The notes: generated by a model not told the origin, from the letters alone. A stretch of 64,000 nt of DNA from Streptomyces massasporeus (GCF_014648995.1 NZ_BMSE01000013.1:1-64000), one strand, 5' to 3'; counted from the stretch's first letter, positions 15,995 through 24,546 are shown. Translations and numbers: made by a program.

Positions 15995-16938
15995 TCCTCA
16001 CCGTCACCCCGAACCCGTCCCTGGACCGCACCTACGAGGTGCCGTCCCTCGACCGCGGCGAGGTCATCCGCGCCACCGGCGAGCGGATGGACCCGGGCGG
16101 CAAGGGCGTGAACGTCTCGCGCGCCGTCGCCGCGGCCGGCCGGCGCACCGTGGCGGTCCTCCCCCTGGGCGGCGCACCGGGCGCACTCGTCGCCGACCTG
16201 CTCGACCAGCAGGGCATCGAGGTCGCGCCCGTCCCGGTCGCCGGGGCCACCCGCTCCAACATCGCCCTCGCCGAGTCCGACGGCGTCCTGACGAAGATCA
16301 ACGCCCCCGGCCCCGAACTCTCCGGTGCCGAACGCGAACTGCTCCTGGAGACCGTGCGGCAGCAGTCCCGCGACGCCTCCTGGATCGCCTGCTGCGGCAG
16401 CCTCCCGCGCGGACTCGCCCCCTCCTGGTACGCCGACCTCGTCGCCCGCGCGCACGCCGCCGGGGCACGGATCGCCCTGGACACCTCCGGGCCCGCGCTG
16501 CTCGCCGCCCTGCGCGAGCGGCCCGACGTGGTCAAGCCCAACGCCGAGGAGCTCGCCGGAGCCGTGGGCCGCCCCCTCGCCACCGTCGGCGACGCCGTCA
16601 AGGCCGCCGAGGAACTGCGTGAGATGGGGGCCCGGGCCGTCCTCGCGAGCCTCGGCGCCGACGGGCAGCTGCTCGTCTGCGACGAGGGCGCCTGGTTCGG
16701 CAGCGCCCGCGTGGCCGCCGTCCGCAGCAACGTGGGCGCCGGCGACTCCTCCCTCGCCGGTTTCCTGATCGCCGGCGGCAACGGCCCCGAGGCCCTGGCC
16801 TCCGCCGTCGCGCACGGCGCCGCGGCCGTCCAGCTGCCGGGCAGCGTGATGCCGACGCCGGGCGACCTGGACCCGGCGGCGGTGACGGTCACGGCCGAGG
16901 TCCCGGCGGACCGCGTGCTGAAGGAGCCGGCCTCATGA
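15991..16938 (+). CDS. fruK: 1-phosphofructokinase
   Basis: Protein of 315 residues, normal for the PfkB/ribokinase family. The N-terminus ILTVTPNPSLDRTYEV and the glycine loop GGKGVNVSRA are typical of FruK. The active-site signature NVGAGDSSLAGF near residue 249 supplies the catalytic aspartate. It phosphorylates fructose-1-phosphate made by FruA to fructose-1,6-bisphosphate in the cytoplasm. The start overlaps fruR by ATGA. The last codons lie in a 21-bp sequence (AAGGAGCCGGCCTCATGACC) that is repeated directly after the stop codon, which recreates a ribosome binding site plus ATG. Confidence 0.96.
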   Translation: MILTVTPNPSLDRTYEVPSLDRGEVIRATGERMDPGGKGVNVSRAVAAAGRRTVAVLPLGGAPGALVADLLDQQGIEVAPVPVAGATRSNIALAESDGVLTKINAPGPELSGAERELLLETVRQQSRDASWIACCGSLPRGLAPSWYADLVARAHAAGARIALDTSGPALLAALRERPDVVKPNAEELAGAVGRPLATVGDAVKAAEELREMGARAVLASLGADGQLLVCDEGAWFGSARVAAVRSNVGAGDSSLAGFLIAGGNGPEALASAVAHGAAAVQLPGSVMPTPGDLDPAAVTVTAEVPADRVLKEPAS

Positions 16939-16964
16939 CCCGCAAGGAGCCGGCCTCATGACCC
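16921..16964 (+). repeat. 21-bp direct duplication at the fruK stop codon
   Basis: Copies at 16921-16941 and 16944-16964 are identical and two bases apart. Each contains AAGGAG, eight bases, then ATG. The first copy encodes the end of FruK; the second initiates a 60-codon reading frame. Confidence 0.9.
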
Positions 16965-17140
16965 ACGACGAGCAGCGCGGACCGACGCGCGAACGGCGGG
17001 CCCCCTCCCCGTTACCCTCCACCCCCGCCTCCCTCCCCTCCACCCCCGCCTCCCTCCCTGTCACCCCCCACCGCACCCCCGTCCCCCTCCCCGCCCACCC
17101 CTCCCACCGGGCGATACGCGTGCTAAGGAGCCCGCGATGA
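16958..17140 (+). CDS. possible 60-residue coupled small protein between fruK and fruA
   Basis: The ATG at 16958 has an ideal AAGGAG eight bases upstream, and the TGA at 17138-17140 overlaps the fruA ATG as ATGA. The peptide is Pro/Ser/Thr/Arg-rich with two LPSTPAS repeats, no hydrophobic segment and no known family. It may be a leader peptide whose translation couples fruK to fruA, or a chance product of the 21-bp duplication. The sequence looks unlike a folded protein, so I hold the translation signal as stronger evidence than the product. Confidence 0.45.
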   Translation: MTHDEQRGPTRERRAPSPLPSTPASLPSTPASLPVTPHRTPVPLPAHPSHRAIRVLRSPR

Positions 17141-19191
17141 GCGACATGATCATGGCGGACCTGGTCGACCTCGACCTGTCCGCCGACACCAAGGAAGCGG
17201 CGGCGCGTGCCCTCGCGGAGCGCATGGTGGCCCTGGGCCGGGTGACCGACCTGGACGGCTTCCTCGCCGACGTGGCCGCCCGCGAGGCCCAGATGCCGAC
17301 CGGCCTCGACGGCGGCATCGGCATCCCGCACTGCCGCAGCGAGCACGTCACCGAGCCGACCCTCGCCTTCGGACGCAGCGCCGACGGCATCGACTTCGGC
17401 GCGGCGGACGGCCCCGCCGACCTGATCTTCCTGATCGCCGCGCCGGCCGGTGCGGACGACGCCCATCTGACGATCCTGTCGTCGCTGGCCCGGCAGCTGA
17501 TGAACAGCGAGTTCACCGACGCCCTGCGCGCGGTGGGTGACGCCTCCGCCGCCGCGGCCCTGATCCGCGGCGACGAGCCGGACGCACCCGCCCCGGCGGG
17601 TTCCGAGAACACCGTGGCGTCGGCGGGAGCGGCCTCTCCCGCCGCCGCCACGGTCACCGATGACGACACCGCCGAAGAGCCCTCCCCGGAGCGCCCGTTT
17701 CGCATCGTCGCCGTCACCTCCTGCCCCACGGGCATCGCCCACACCTACATGGCGGCCGAGTCGCTGGAGAACGCCGGCCGGGAGGCGGGCGTCGAACTCA
17801 CCGTCGAGCCCCAGGGATCGGCAGGCTTCACCCGGGTCGCCCCGGAGGTCATCGCGGCGGCGGACGCCGTGATCTTCGCCCACGACGTCCCCGTGCGGGA
17901 GAAGGAGCGCTTCGCGGGCAAGCCCACCGTCGACGTCGGCGTGAAGGCGGGCATCAACCGCCCCGCCGAACTCATCGCCGAGGTCCGTGAGAAGGCCGCG
18001 CGCGGCGAGGTCACCTCCGGATCCGCCCCTGCCACCCCGGTGGAGCGCGCGGGCGAGTCCGGCGAGGGCTACGGCACCAAGCTGCGCAAGTGGCTGATGT
18101 CCGGCGTCAGTTACATGGTGCCGTTCGTCGCCGCGGGCGGTCTGCTCATCGCCCTCGGGTTCGCGATCGGCGGCTACAAGATCAACAAGGCCCCGTCGGT
18201 GATGGACCACTTCCTGTGGATGCAGGCCGACAGCTGGGCGGCCCTGTTCTTCCAGATCGGCGGTGTCGCCTTCGGCTTCCTCGTCCCGGTCCTGGCCGGC
18301 TACATCGCCTACGGCATGGCCGACCGGCCCGGCATCGTGCCCGGCTTCGTCGGCGGCATGATCGCGTTCAACATCAACGCCGGCTTCCTCGGCGGTCTGG
18401 CGGCCGGTCTGATCGCCGGTGGCGTGGTGATGGCGATCCAGAAGGTGAACGTCCCGGCGGCGCTGCGCGGCATCATGCCCGTGGTGGTGATCCCGCTGAT
18501 CTCCTCGGCGATCGTCGGGTTCCTGATGTTCGTCGTCATCGGCAAGCCCATCGCCGAGGCCCAGAAGGGCATGACCGACTGGCTGAACGGCCTGTCCGGC
18601 AGCAACGCGATCCTGCTCGGCACGCTCCTCGGCCTGATGATGTGCTTCGACCTCGGCGGCCCCGTCAACAAGGTCGCCTACACCTTCGCCACGGCCGGCA
18701 TCGCGGTGGCCAGCCCCAGCGACTCGGCCATGAAGATCATGGCCGCGGTGATGGCGGCCGGCATGGTCCCGCCGCTGGCCATGGCCCTGGCGACGACCGT
18801 GCGCGGCAAGCTCTTCACCCAGACCGAGCGCGAGAACGGCAAGGCCGCCTGGGTGCTCGGCGCCTCCTTCATCTCCGAGGGCGCGATCCCGTTCGCCGCG
18901 GCCGACCCGCTGCGCGTCATCCCGGCCTCCATGGCGGGCGGCGCGGTCACCGGAGCTCTGTCGATGGCCTTCGGCGCCACCCTGCGGGCCCCGCACGGCG
19001 GCATCTTCGTGGTCCCGCTGATCGGCAACCCGTTCCTCTACCTGGTCGCCATCGCCGCGGGCGTCTGCGTCACGACGGCCCTGGTCGTCGTCCTGAAGGG
19101 CATGCGCAAGCCGGTTCCGGGCGCCGCACCGGCCTCCGGCGAGGGCGGCGCGGTCCGGGCGGCGGAGGAGAAGCAGCCCGTCGCGGCCTGA
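17137..19191 (+). CDS. fruA: PTS fructose transporter FruA, EIIABC
   Basis: Protein of 684 residues with three PTS domains. EIIA (about 1-150) has the phosphorylated histidine H65 in GIPHCRS. A flexible Ala/Pro linker follows. EIIB (about 187-290) carries the phosphocysteine C196 in TSCPTGIAHTYMAAE. EIIC (about 315-660) is the membrane channel, with GVSYMVPFVAAGGLLIALGF opening it and FISEGAIPFAAADP near the substrate site. It imports fructose with phosphorylation to fructose-1-phosphate, using HPr-P. The start ATG overlaps the stop of a small ORF and is preceded by CTAAGGAG. Operon with fruR and fruK. Confidence 0.97.
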   Translation: MSDMIMADLVDLDLSADTKEAAARALAERMVALGRVTDLDGFLADVAAREAQMPTGLDGGIGIPHCRSEHVTEPTLAFGRSADGIDFGAADGPADLIFLIAAPAGADDAHLTILSSLARQLMNSEFTDALRAVGDASAAAALIRGDEPDAPAPAGSENTVASAGAASPAAATVTDDDTAEEPSPERPFRIVAVTSCPTGIAHTYMAAESLENAGREAGVELTVEPQGSAGFTRVAPEVIAAADAVIFAHDVPVREKERFAGKPTVDVGVKAGINRPAELIAEVREKAARGEVTSGSAPATPVERAGESGEGYGTKLRKWLMSGVSYMVPFVAAGGLLIALGFAIGGYKINKAPSVMDHFLWMQADSWAALFFQIGGVAFGFLVPVLAGYIAYGMADRPGIVPGFVGGMIAFNINAGFLGGLAAGLIAGGVVMAIQKVNVPAALRGIMPVVVIPLISSAIVGFLMFVVIGKPIAEAQKGMTDWLNGLSGSNAILLGTLLGLMMCFDLGGPVNKVAYTFATAGIAVASPSDSAMKIMAAVMAAGMVPPLAMALATTVRGKLFTQTERENGKAAWVLGASFISEGAIPFAAADPLRVIPASMAGGAVTGALSMAFGATLRAPHGGIFVVPLIGNPFLYLVAIAAGVCVTTALVVVLKGMRKPVPGAAPASGEGGAVRAAEEKQPVAA

Positions 19192-19262
19192 AGTGGCTGA
19201 AGGTTCGCCCCTTTCGGGGTGTGTGAACCGTTCATGCCACCTGCGAGATAGATCACGAAAAT

Positions 19263-19292
19263 CACGGCCCGGGACCGTAGTCCCGGGCCGTG
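19263..19292. terminator. 13-bp stem, 4-base loop terminator after fruA
   Basis: CACGGCCCGGGAC (19263-19275) pairs perfectly with GTCCCGGGCCGTG (19280-19292). It ends the fru operon about 70 bases after the fruA stop. A weaker GGTTCG/TGAACC pairing lies between. Confidence 0.85.
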
Positions 19293-19308
19293 GTGTCTAC
19301 TGGGGCGC

Positions 19309-19467
19309 ATGCCCGAGCACGTCTCCCGATGGCCCGAAGGCCACCCTCTCCCCGCCCTCCCGCAACAGCGGCAGACGGGCCCCCGGTCGGAGTCCGTGGA
19401 ACTGACCCCCGAGGAGAGAAACGCCTTCGCCGAGCTGGTGCGTCAACTCGGCGACAGAGGCGTCTAG
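19309..19467 (+). CDS. possible 52-residue small protein
   Basis: ATG 19309 to TAG 19467. The C-terminal half, ELTPEERNAFAELVRQLGDRGV, is a convincing amphipathic helix of a kind common in small Streptomyces proteins. The N-terminal half is Pro/Gln-rich. The ribosome binding site is weak (GGGG at -7) and it starts only 17 bases after the fru terminator, so a promoter would have to overlap that hairpin or the transcript be read-through. No family recognised. The rest of the 19192-19500 gap holds only the terminator. Confidence 0.4.
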   Translation: MPEHVSRWPEGHPLPALPQQRQTGPRSESVELTPEERNAFAELVRQLGDRGV

Positions 19468-19500
19468 GACCCGCTCCACACGACAGGTCCAGGGCTCGTC

Positions 19501-20247
19501 TCAGGAGAGCTGCGCCGCCCGCCGCTCCATCGCCTCGCGCGCCGCGTCCTCGCTGACGTACACCTCGCACATGTGCCGCCCGTCCGGCGTCGCCGTGTGC
19601 TCGACCTCCCAGAGGGAGACCTCCGCGCCGTCGCGCAGCAGGAACGCGTGCTCGTAGAGCGAGAAGCCCAGCCCCGCCCGCCCCGCGCGGCACGGCCGGC
19701 CGAAGGCCTGGGTGATCTGGTGCCCGGACGCCGTGGTCAGCAGGTCCGCCGTGTCGGCGCCCGGCCGGTCCGAGTTCTCCGCCCGGCGCAGTAACCTGCG
19801 CGCGTGGTCCGCCGAGTTCTCCGCGGCGTACGCGTGCCGGGGCGCCGGGATCGGGGACAGCTGCACCGTCACCGGCAGTTCGAAGTCCGGGGCGTCCGGC
19901 GGCAGCGGCAGTCGCGCGGTGGCGGCGCGCAGCTCCTCCTCGTCGACGTACACCTCGTGCTGCGGCTCGCTGCCGGGCGCGGTGTTGTGGACGAGCTCCC
20001 AGAGCGTGAGCGCCGAACCGTCGGCGAGCAGCCACGTGTGCCGGTACGTCTCCCGGTGCAGGCCTGCGCTGTGGTGCGCGGAATGCAGCGAACCGTCGTG
20101 CGCCAGCGCGCAGTCCAGGCGCCGTATCGCCTCGTCCGGTAGCTCGAAGGAGTTCAGGGCGCGGCCGAGGAGTCGCGCGAGGTGCTCCTCCGGAGACTCG
20201 GGCGAGTCGTGGGGTTCGTACGCTGCCGTCTCGTACGGAACGCTCAA
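19501..20247 (-). CDS. DUF6227-family protein with internal duplication
   Basis: Protein of 248 residues, soluble and acidic, found in streptomycetes. Two halves repeat the same motif: HTWLLADGSALTLWELVHNT with EVYVDEEELRAA near residues 70-110, and HAFLLRDGAEVSLWEVEHTA with EVYVSEDAAREA near 200-240. Each half has a preceding arginine-rich helix (ARRLLRRAEN). The function is unknown and no catalytic motif is visible. The gene is transcribed leftward and faces the fru terminator. ATG/GTG at 20245-20247 is taken as the start. Confidence 0.85.
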   Translation of the reverse strand: MSVPYETAAYEPHDSPESPEEHLARLLGRALNSFELPDEAIRRLDCALAHDGSLHSAHHSAGLHRETYRHTWLLADGSALTLWELVHNTAPGSEPQHEVYVDEEELRAATARLPLPPDAPDFELPVTVQLSPIPAPRHAYAAENSADHARRLLRRAENSDRPGADTADLLTTASGHQITQAFGRPCRAGRAGLGFSLYEHAFLLRDGAEVSLWEVEHTATPDGRHMCEVYVSEDAAREAMERRAAQLS

Positions 20248-20352
20248 GGTTTCTCCCGGCGTTGCTGCATGTCACCTTGTGGGTGCATACCGTAGCCCCT
20301 CGGTCGGACATCATGTCCGGGAACCGAGAAAACGTACGTCCGGGAAAACGCG

Positions 20353-20383
20353 CGGGCCGCGCGAATGGTTCCCGCGCGGCCCG
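20353..20383 (-). terminator. 11-bp stem terminator of the L,D-transpeptidase gene
   Basis: CGGGCCGCGCG (20353-20363) pairs perfectly with CGCGCGGCCCG (20373-20383) around a nine-base loop. It starts 45 bases downstream of the stop codon at 20428 on the minus strand. Confidence 0.8.
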
Positions 20384-20427
20384 GTCGGTTCGGTCAAAAG
20401 CCCCTGGAGGGACGGACTTTCGGCAGG

Positions 20428-21645
20428 TCAGGCAGTGCCGCCCGAGACCCACTGGCTCCACGGCAGGTTCCAGCCGTTGAGCCCGTTGTCCGGCGCCACC
20501 GTCTTGTCGGGGGAGTTCTTCACGATCACCACGTCCCCGATGAGGGAGTTGTCGTAGAACCACTTGGCCGGTGTGCTGCCCCCCGCGCCCTGGACGTCGG
20601 CGAGACCGACGCAGCCGTGGCTGGTGCCCGAGCGGCCGAAGGGCGGGTTGCCCTTGTTGTACCAGTAGTTGCCGTGGATGAAGGTGCCCGACGTCGTCAG
20701 ACGCATCGCGTGCGGCACGTCCGGGATGTCGTACTCGCCACCGAGACCGACCGTCCGGCTGTTCATCCGGGTCTGCACGAACTTTTCGGAGATCACCATC
20801 TGCCCGTTGTACGTGGTGTGCTCCGGGCTGCCCGCCGAGATCGGGATCGACTTGACGGTCTTGCCGTCCCGCACGACCGTCATCGTCTGGGTGTTGACGT
20901 CGACCGTGGAGACCTGCGAACGGCCCACCGTGAAGGTGACCGTCTTCTTCTGCACCCCGTAGACGCCGTTCGCGCCCTCGACCCCGTCCAGGTCGATCTT
21001 CATCGTGACCTTGGAGCCGGCCTTCCAGTACTCCTCCGGCCGGAAGTCGAGCCGCTGCCCGTTGAACCAGTGCCCGACGACCTTCTGCCCGCTGCTGGAG
21101 GTCACCGTGATGTGCGACTGCACGTCCTTGCGCGCGGTGATGGCCTTGTCGAAGGTGAACGACACCGGCATGCCCACACCGACCGTCGTGCCGTTGTCCG
21201 GCGTGTACGTCCCGATGAAGCTGTTGGACGTCGTCACCGTCGTGAAGATGGAGTTGGCCGCGGCCGTCCGGCCGTCCGCGTCCTTGGCGGTCGCCGATAT
21301 CTGGTACTTGGTCCCGCGCTCCAGCTGCTCCTTCGGCTTCCACACCTTGCCGTCACCGGAGACCGAGCCCGCAACGGTCTGCCCGCTGCCCGCCACCGTC
21401 ATCTTCACGTCGGTCAGCTTCCCGTCGCTGACCTTCACGCCGGTCGAGTTGATGGACGCGCCGGTCGAACCGTCCTTGGCCGAGATGGCGATCTTCGCGA
21501 CGGACGTCTTGGTGCCGCCCTTGCCGTCCTTCTCGTCGTCCTTGGCGTTGGCGCTGCCACCGCAGGCGGTGAGCGTCAGGGCGCCGACCATCAGGGCGGC
21601 ACAGGCCCCCAGAGTGCGCCGCGCTGAAATGTTCGGCGTTGTCAC
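20428..21645 (-). CDS. lipoprotein L,D-transpeptidase (YkuD)
   Basis: Protein of 405 residues. A signal peptide ends in the lipobox LTAC with the lipidated Cys at residue 28. Two Ig-like domains occupy about 50-240. The YkuD catalytic domain ends in SGTSHGCVGL, with nucleophile C345 and S342-H343-G344 before it, plus a FIHGNYWY histidine. It forms 3-3 cross-links between meso-/LL-diaminopimelate stems in peptidoglycan, outside the membrane, and is the class less sensitive to penicillins. GTG start 21643-21645 has GGGAG upstream. It is monocistronic with a strong terminator. Confidence 0.93.
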   Translation of the reverse strand: MTTPNISARRTLGACAALMVGALTLTACGGSANAKDDEKDGKGGTKTSVAKIAISAKDGSTGASINSTGVKVSDGKLTDVKMTVAGSGQTVAGSVSGDGKVWKPKEQLERGTKYQISATAKDADGRTAAANSIFTTVTTSNSFIGTYTPDNGTTVGVGMPVSFTFDKAITARKDVQSHITVTSSSGQKVVGHWFNGQRLDFRPEEYWKAGSKVTMKIDLDGVEGANGVYGVQKKTVTFTVGRSQVSTVDVNTQTMTVVRDGKTVKSIPISAGSPEHTTYNGQMVISEKFVQTRMNSRTVGLGGEYDIPDVPHAMRLTTSGTFIHGNYWYNKGNPPFGRSGTSHGCVGLADVQGAGGSTPAKWFYDNSLIGDVVIVKNSPDKTVAPDNGLNGWNLPWSQWVSGGTA

Positions 21646-21810
21646 GGGCTGCTCCCAGTTCGTGTGATGTTGCGTGATCCGCTCCAGTACGTGGGAGAAG
21701 AGGGGCGGGGGAGCCGGTCGGGTTCCGTCCGTTTCCCATGAGGGCCGTCACGTGACAGAACCGCGACAAATTCCGGGCCGGCTGTGGATCCGCTGTGCGC
21801 GCAGGCCTCT

Positions 21811-22839
21811 TCAGCGGCCCGCGTACAACTCCCCGTACGACGGCCACGCCCCGCCCGGACCGTCCACCGTCTCCGCGGCCCGTACGGCCCGGACGATCGC
21901 CCGCGTCACCATGTCCGCGCCCGCCGCGAGGATCTCGTTCAGGGCGAGCGGGTTCGCGGCGTCCAGCGCGCGGTCACCCGTCGCCAGCGCGAACACCGTG
22001 TCCCCGTCGTTGAGGAGATGGACCGGACGCACCGCCCGGGCGATGCCGTCGTGCGCCGTGCCGGCCAGCTTCTGTGCCTGTGCCTTCGACAGATCCGCGT
22101 CCGTGGCGACCACCGCGAGTGTGGTGTTGAGCGGCGGCGGAGTGCTCCTCTCGGCCGTCTGCGCCAGACGCCGCCGCGCTGCCGCGTGGACCTCCGCCCC
22201 CGGGTACTCCACCCGTCCCTCGAACAACTCCCCGTACAGCACCCCCGTTTCCGGATCCACCGTCGACCCCGCCGCGTTGGCCACCACCAGGGCGGCCACC
22301 GTGATCCCCGACCCGAGCACCGTGCTCGCGCTGCCGACACCGCCCTTCACCACCCCGGTCACCGCTCCCGTGCCCGCGCCCACGCACCCCTGGGGCACAG
22401 GCGCGCCGAGCTCGCTCGCCGCGGCGGCCTCGACCGCGGCCCGGCCGGTCGCCGCGTCCGGCCGGGCCCGGAAGTCGCCGCCGCGCCCCAGGTCGAAGAC
22501 GCAGGCCGCGGGCACCACCGGCACGACATGCGCCGGGTCCGCCCCGACCCGGATGCCGCGCCCCCGCTCCTCCAGCCAGGCCATCACCCCCGACGCCGCG
22601 TCGAGCCCGTAGGCGCTGCCACCGGTCAGTACGACCGCTTCCACCGTCCGCACCACGTTGCGCGGATCCAGCGCGTCCGTCTCCTTGGTGCCGGGCCCGC
22701 CGCCCCGCACGTCCACGGCGGCCACGGCCCCGCCCTCCGGCGCGAGGACGACCGTGGTGCCGGTGAGCCAACCGTCGCCGGTGCGTGTCGCATGCCCCAC
22801 CCGCAGGCCGGAGACATCCGTCAGTGCGTCAACTGTCAT
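21811..22839 (-). CDS. P1-family (DmpA/NylC-like) self-processing peptidase
   Basis: Protein of 342 residues. The family features are the N-terminal DALTDVSGLRVGHAT segment, the glycine-rich VLTGGSAYGLDAASGV region and the autocleavage site. Here N238-T239 (LN|TTLAVVATD) matches the N|T processing of NylC rather than the G|S of DmpA, so the mature enzyme would be an alpha/beta pair with N-terminal Thr as nucleophile. Possible substrates are amino-acid amides, D-peptides or beta-peptides; unresolved. Start ATG 22837-22839 begins MTVDALTDV; a longer frame upstream would run through the 31-bp repeats and is not supported. Confidence 0.9.
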   Translation of the reverse strand: MTVDALTDVSGLRVGHATRTGDGWLTGTTVVLAPEGGAVAAVDVRGGGPGTKETDALDPRNVVRTVEAVVLTGGSAYGLDAASGVMAWLEERGRGIRVGADPAHVVPVVPAACVFDLGRGGDFRARPDAATGRAAVEAAAASELGAPVPQGCVGAGTGAVTGVVKGGVGSASTVLGSGITVAALVVANAAGSTVDPETGVLYGELFEGRVEYPGAEVHAAARRRLAQTAERSTPPPLNTTLAVVATDADLSKAQAQKLAGTAHDGIARAVRPVHLLNDGDTVFALATGDRALDAANPLALNEILAAGADMVTRAIVRAVRAAETVDGPGGAWPSYGELYAGR

Positions 22840-22872
22840 GACGCACAGTCTCGTCGAGCCGCCGGTCCCGGC

Positions 22873-22996
22873 GGGCGCGCCGAGCCGGTGGGTGTGCCGA
22901 GGTGGGCGTGCCGAGCCGGTGGGTGTGCCGAGGTGGGCGTGCCGAGCCGGTGGGTGTGCCGAGGTGGGCGTGCCGAGCCGGTGGATGCGCCGAGCA
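22873..22996. repeat. 31-bp tandem repeat, four copies
   Basis: Copies begin at 22873, 22904, 22935 and 22966, each containing CCGAGCCGGTGGGTGTG and CCGAGGTGGGC. Copies 2 and 3 are identical, copy 1 differs by one base, and copy 4 decays after its first 20 bases. The array lies 34 bases upstream of the P1 peptidase start codon. Confidence 0.95.
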
Positions 22997-23074
22997 GGGG
23001 CGCCCTCCTCGGTCCGCCGACCTGCCGGGGGGATCAGCCCGGCGACGGTCGCGAAGGACGGAGCGCGGGTGCTC

Positions 23075-24310
23075 TCACCCGGTGCGCGTGGCCGACCCGC
23101 TCTGCCGGGCAGCGGGGCGCGTGGCCGCCAGCGTCTCTCCGGCCACCACCGACAGCGCGCAGACCACACCCGCCGCGAACACCGCCCAGTGCCCGAAGAA
23201 CGTGCAGCAGATCACCAGCAGGGCCGTCGTCGGCAGCACCAGCTGCTGGGTGATGCCCCGCTTGAAGTGGCGCGAGTGCAGGGCCCACACCGTGAGCAGG
23301 TACAGGGCCGTCGGCAGGGTCACGGCCGCCGACGCCGCCAGCGTGGAGATGTGCGCCTTGCCGACCGTCTCCTCCACCGCCACCTCCAGCCCGGCCCCGA
23401 TCGCCGCCGCCGACGCGAGCACCAGGTAGTGGCCGTAGCCCCAGAGGAACGCCTGCCGGTTGGACCGCAGATGGCCGTGGATGGGCACCACGAAGTAGAT
23501 CCACCACGCGGCGAAGATGATCAGCAGCCCGCCCGCCGCGATGGGGAGGAGCTCGCCCAGCGCGTCGTTCTCGTCGATGCCGGACTTCACCGCGACCGTG
23601 GCCGCAGCGATCGTCTCGCCGAGCACGATGATGGTGAACAACCCGTACCGCTCCGCGATGTGGCGGGGGTGCCAGGAGGTGGTGTGCCCCCTCTCCGCGA
23701 AGGGCGGCACGCACATCTCCAGCAGCGCCATCACCAGGAACCACCAGGGCCGGGCCCCCTCGGGCAGGAACAGCAGCCCCAGCCAGCCGACCTGGCACGC
23801 CAGCACGCCGCCGGCGTAGCGCAGGGCCGTCGTCCGCTCCGGGCCCTCGGCGCCGCGGGCCGCCCGCAGCCACTGCGCCGCCATGGCCACCCGCATGATC
23901 GCGTAGCCCAGCCAGACCACGAGGTAGTCGTGCTCCTCGAACGCCCGAGAGACCCCCGCCGCGAGAACCAGCACACCGGCGATCTGCACCAGCGTCACGA
24001 CCCGGTAGAGGACGTCGTCGTTGTCGTACGCCGAGGCGAACCAGGTGAAGTTCATCCACGCCCACCACAGGGCGAAGAACACCATCGCGTAGTCGAGGAT
24101 CCCCTGGCCCGCGTGCCCCTCGGCGACGGAGTGCACCAGCTCGATGCCCGCCTGGGCGACGGCCACGACGAAGCACAGGTCGAAGAAGAGCTCCAGCGGC
24201 GTGGCCGTCCGGTGCGCCTCGTCGCGGCCACGGGCCCGGAGCCTGCGCAGGGGTTGCCGGATGCCGGGCGGGCCGGAGGGGACGGGCGGGGGAGCGGGGC
24301 TGGACGTCAT
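23075..24310 (-). CDS. low temperature requirement (LtrA) family membrane protein
   Basis: Protein of 411 residues with about 11-12 hydrophobic segments. The LtrA signature is seen at the start of the membrane domain, ELFFDLCFVVAVAQ, and in the central HIAERYGLFTIIVLGETIAAA segment. The family was named in Listeria for growth at low temperature; the molecular function is unknown. Plasma membrane. Start is put at ATG 24308-24310; a GTG four codons upstream is also possible as neither has a strong ribosome binding site. Divergent from a 59-residue protein, with a gap of 56 bp. Confidence 0.9.
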   Translation of the reverse strand: MTSSPAPPPVPSGPPGIRQPLRRLRARGRDEAHRTATPLELFFDLCFVVAVAQAGIELVHSVAEGHAGQGILDYAMVFFALWWAWMNFTWFASAYDNDDVLYRVVTLVQIAGVLVLAAGVSRAFEEHDYLVVWLGYAIMRVAMAAQWLRAARGAEGPERTTALRYAGGVLACQVGWLGLLFLPEGARPWWFLVMALLEMCVPPFAERGHTTSWHPRHIAERYGLFTIIVLGETIAAATVAVKSGIDENDALGELLPIAAGGLLIIFAAWWIYFVVPIHGHLRSNRQAFLWGYGHYLVLASAAAIGAGLEVAVEETVGKAHISTLAASAAVTLPTALYLLTVWALHSRHFKRGITQQLVLPTTALLVICCTFFGHWAVFAAGVVCALSVVAGETLAATRPAARQSGSATRTG

Positions 24311-24366
24311 GCGTCCCAGCACAGCAGAAGGCGCGGGGAATTTCTCCGCGACCGTACCCTGGTCGC

Positions 24367-24546
24367 ATGAGTACCGTCCCCGCCCCCGAGCCGCGCGAGC
24401 CGAGGCCCGCGCTGGTCTTCGACGACCCGCTCGACCAGCAGTCCTCCGACGACACCGACCGCGGCTGGGGCGAGCGCACCGACTCCGGCGGCAGTGCGGC
24501 GGACCTCAAGCGCTTCCTGGACGAGAAGCCGCCCCACCACCTCTGA
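24367..24546 (+). CDS. small conserved-type Streptomyces protein, 59 residues
   Basis: ATG 24367 to TGA 24546. The peptide is hydrophilic and acidic, with RPALVFDDPLDQQSSDD, RGWGER and a C-terminal helix AADLKRFLDEKPPHHL. The RGWGE...LKRFLDEKPPHH layout is a recurrent type of short Streptomyces protein, which supports the call despite its size. Function unknown. No membrane segment. It is divergent from LtrA. It is followed by a 55-bp stretch with three copies of TGAACCGCC before the mscL stop codon. Confidence 0.75.
   Translation: MSTVPAPEPREPRPALVFDDPLDQQSSDDTDRGWGERTDSGGSAADLKRFLDEKPPHHL

Noticed and set aside
22873-22996. CRISPR array
   Set aside because: The 31-bp units are contiguous tandem copies without spacers.
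22902-23429. Plus-strand ORF through the 31-bp repeats (VPSRWVCRGG repeats)
   Set aside because: Product of the repeat period, antisense to LtrA, no ribosome binding site.
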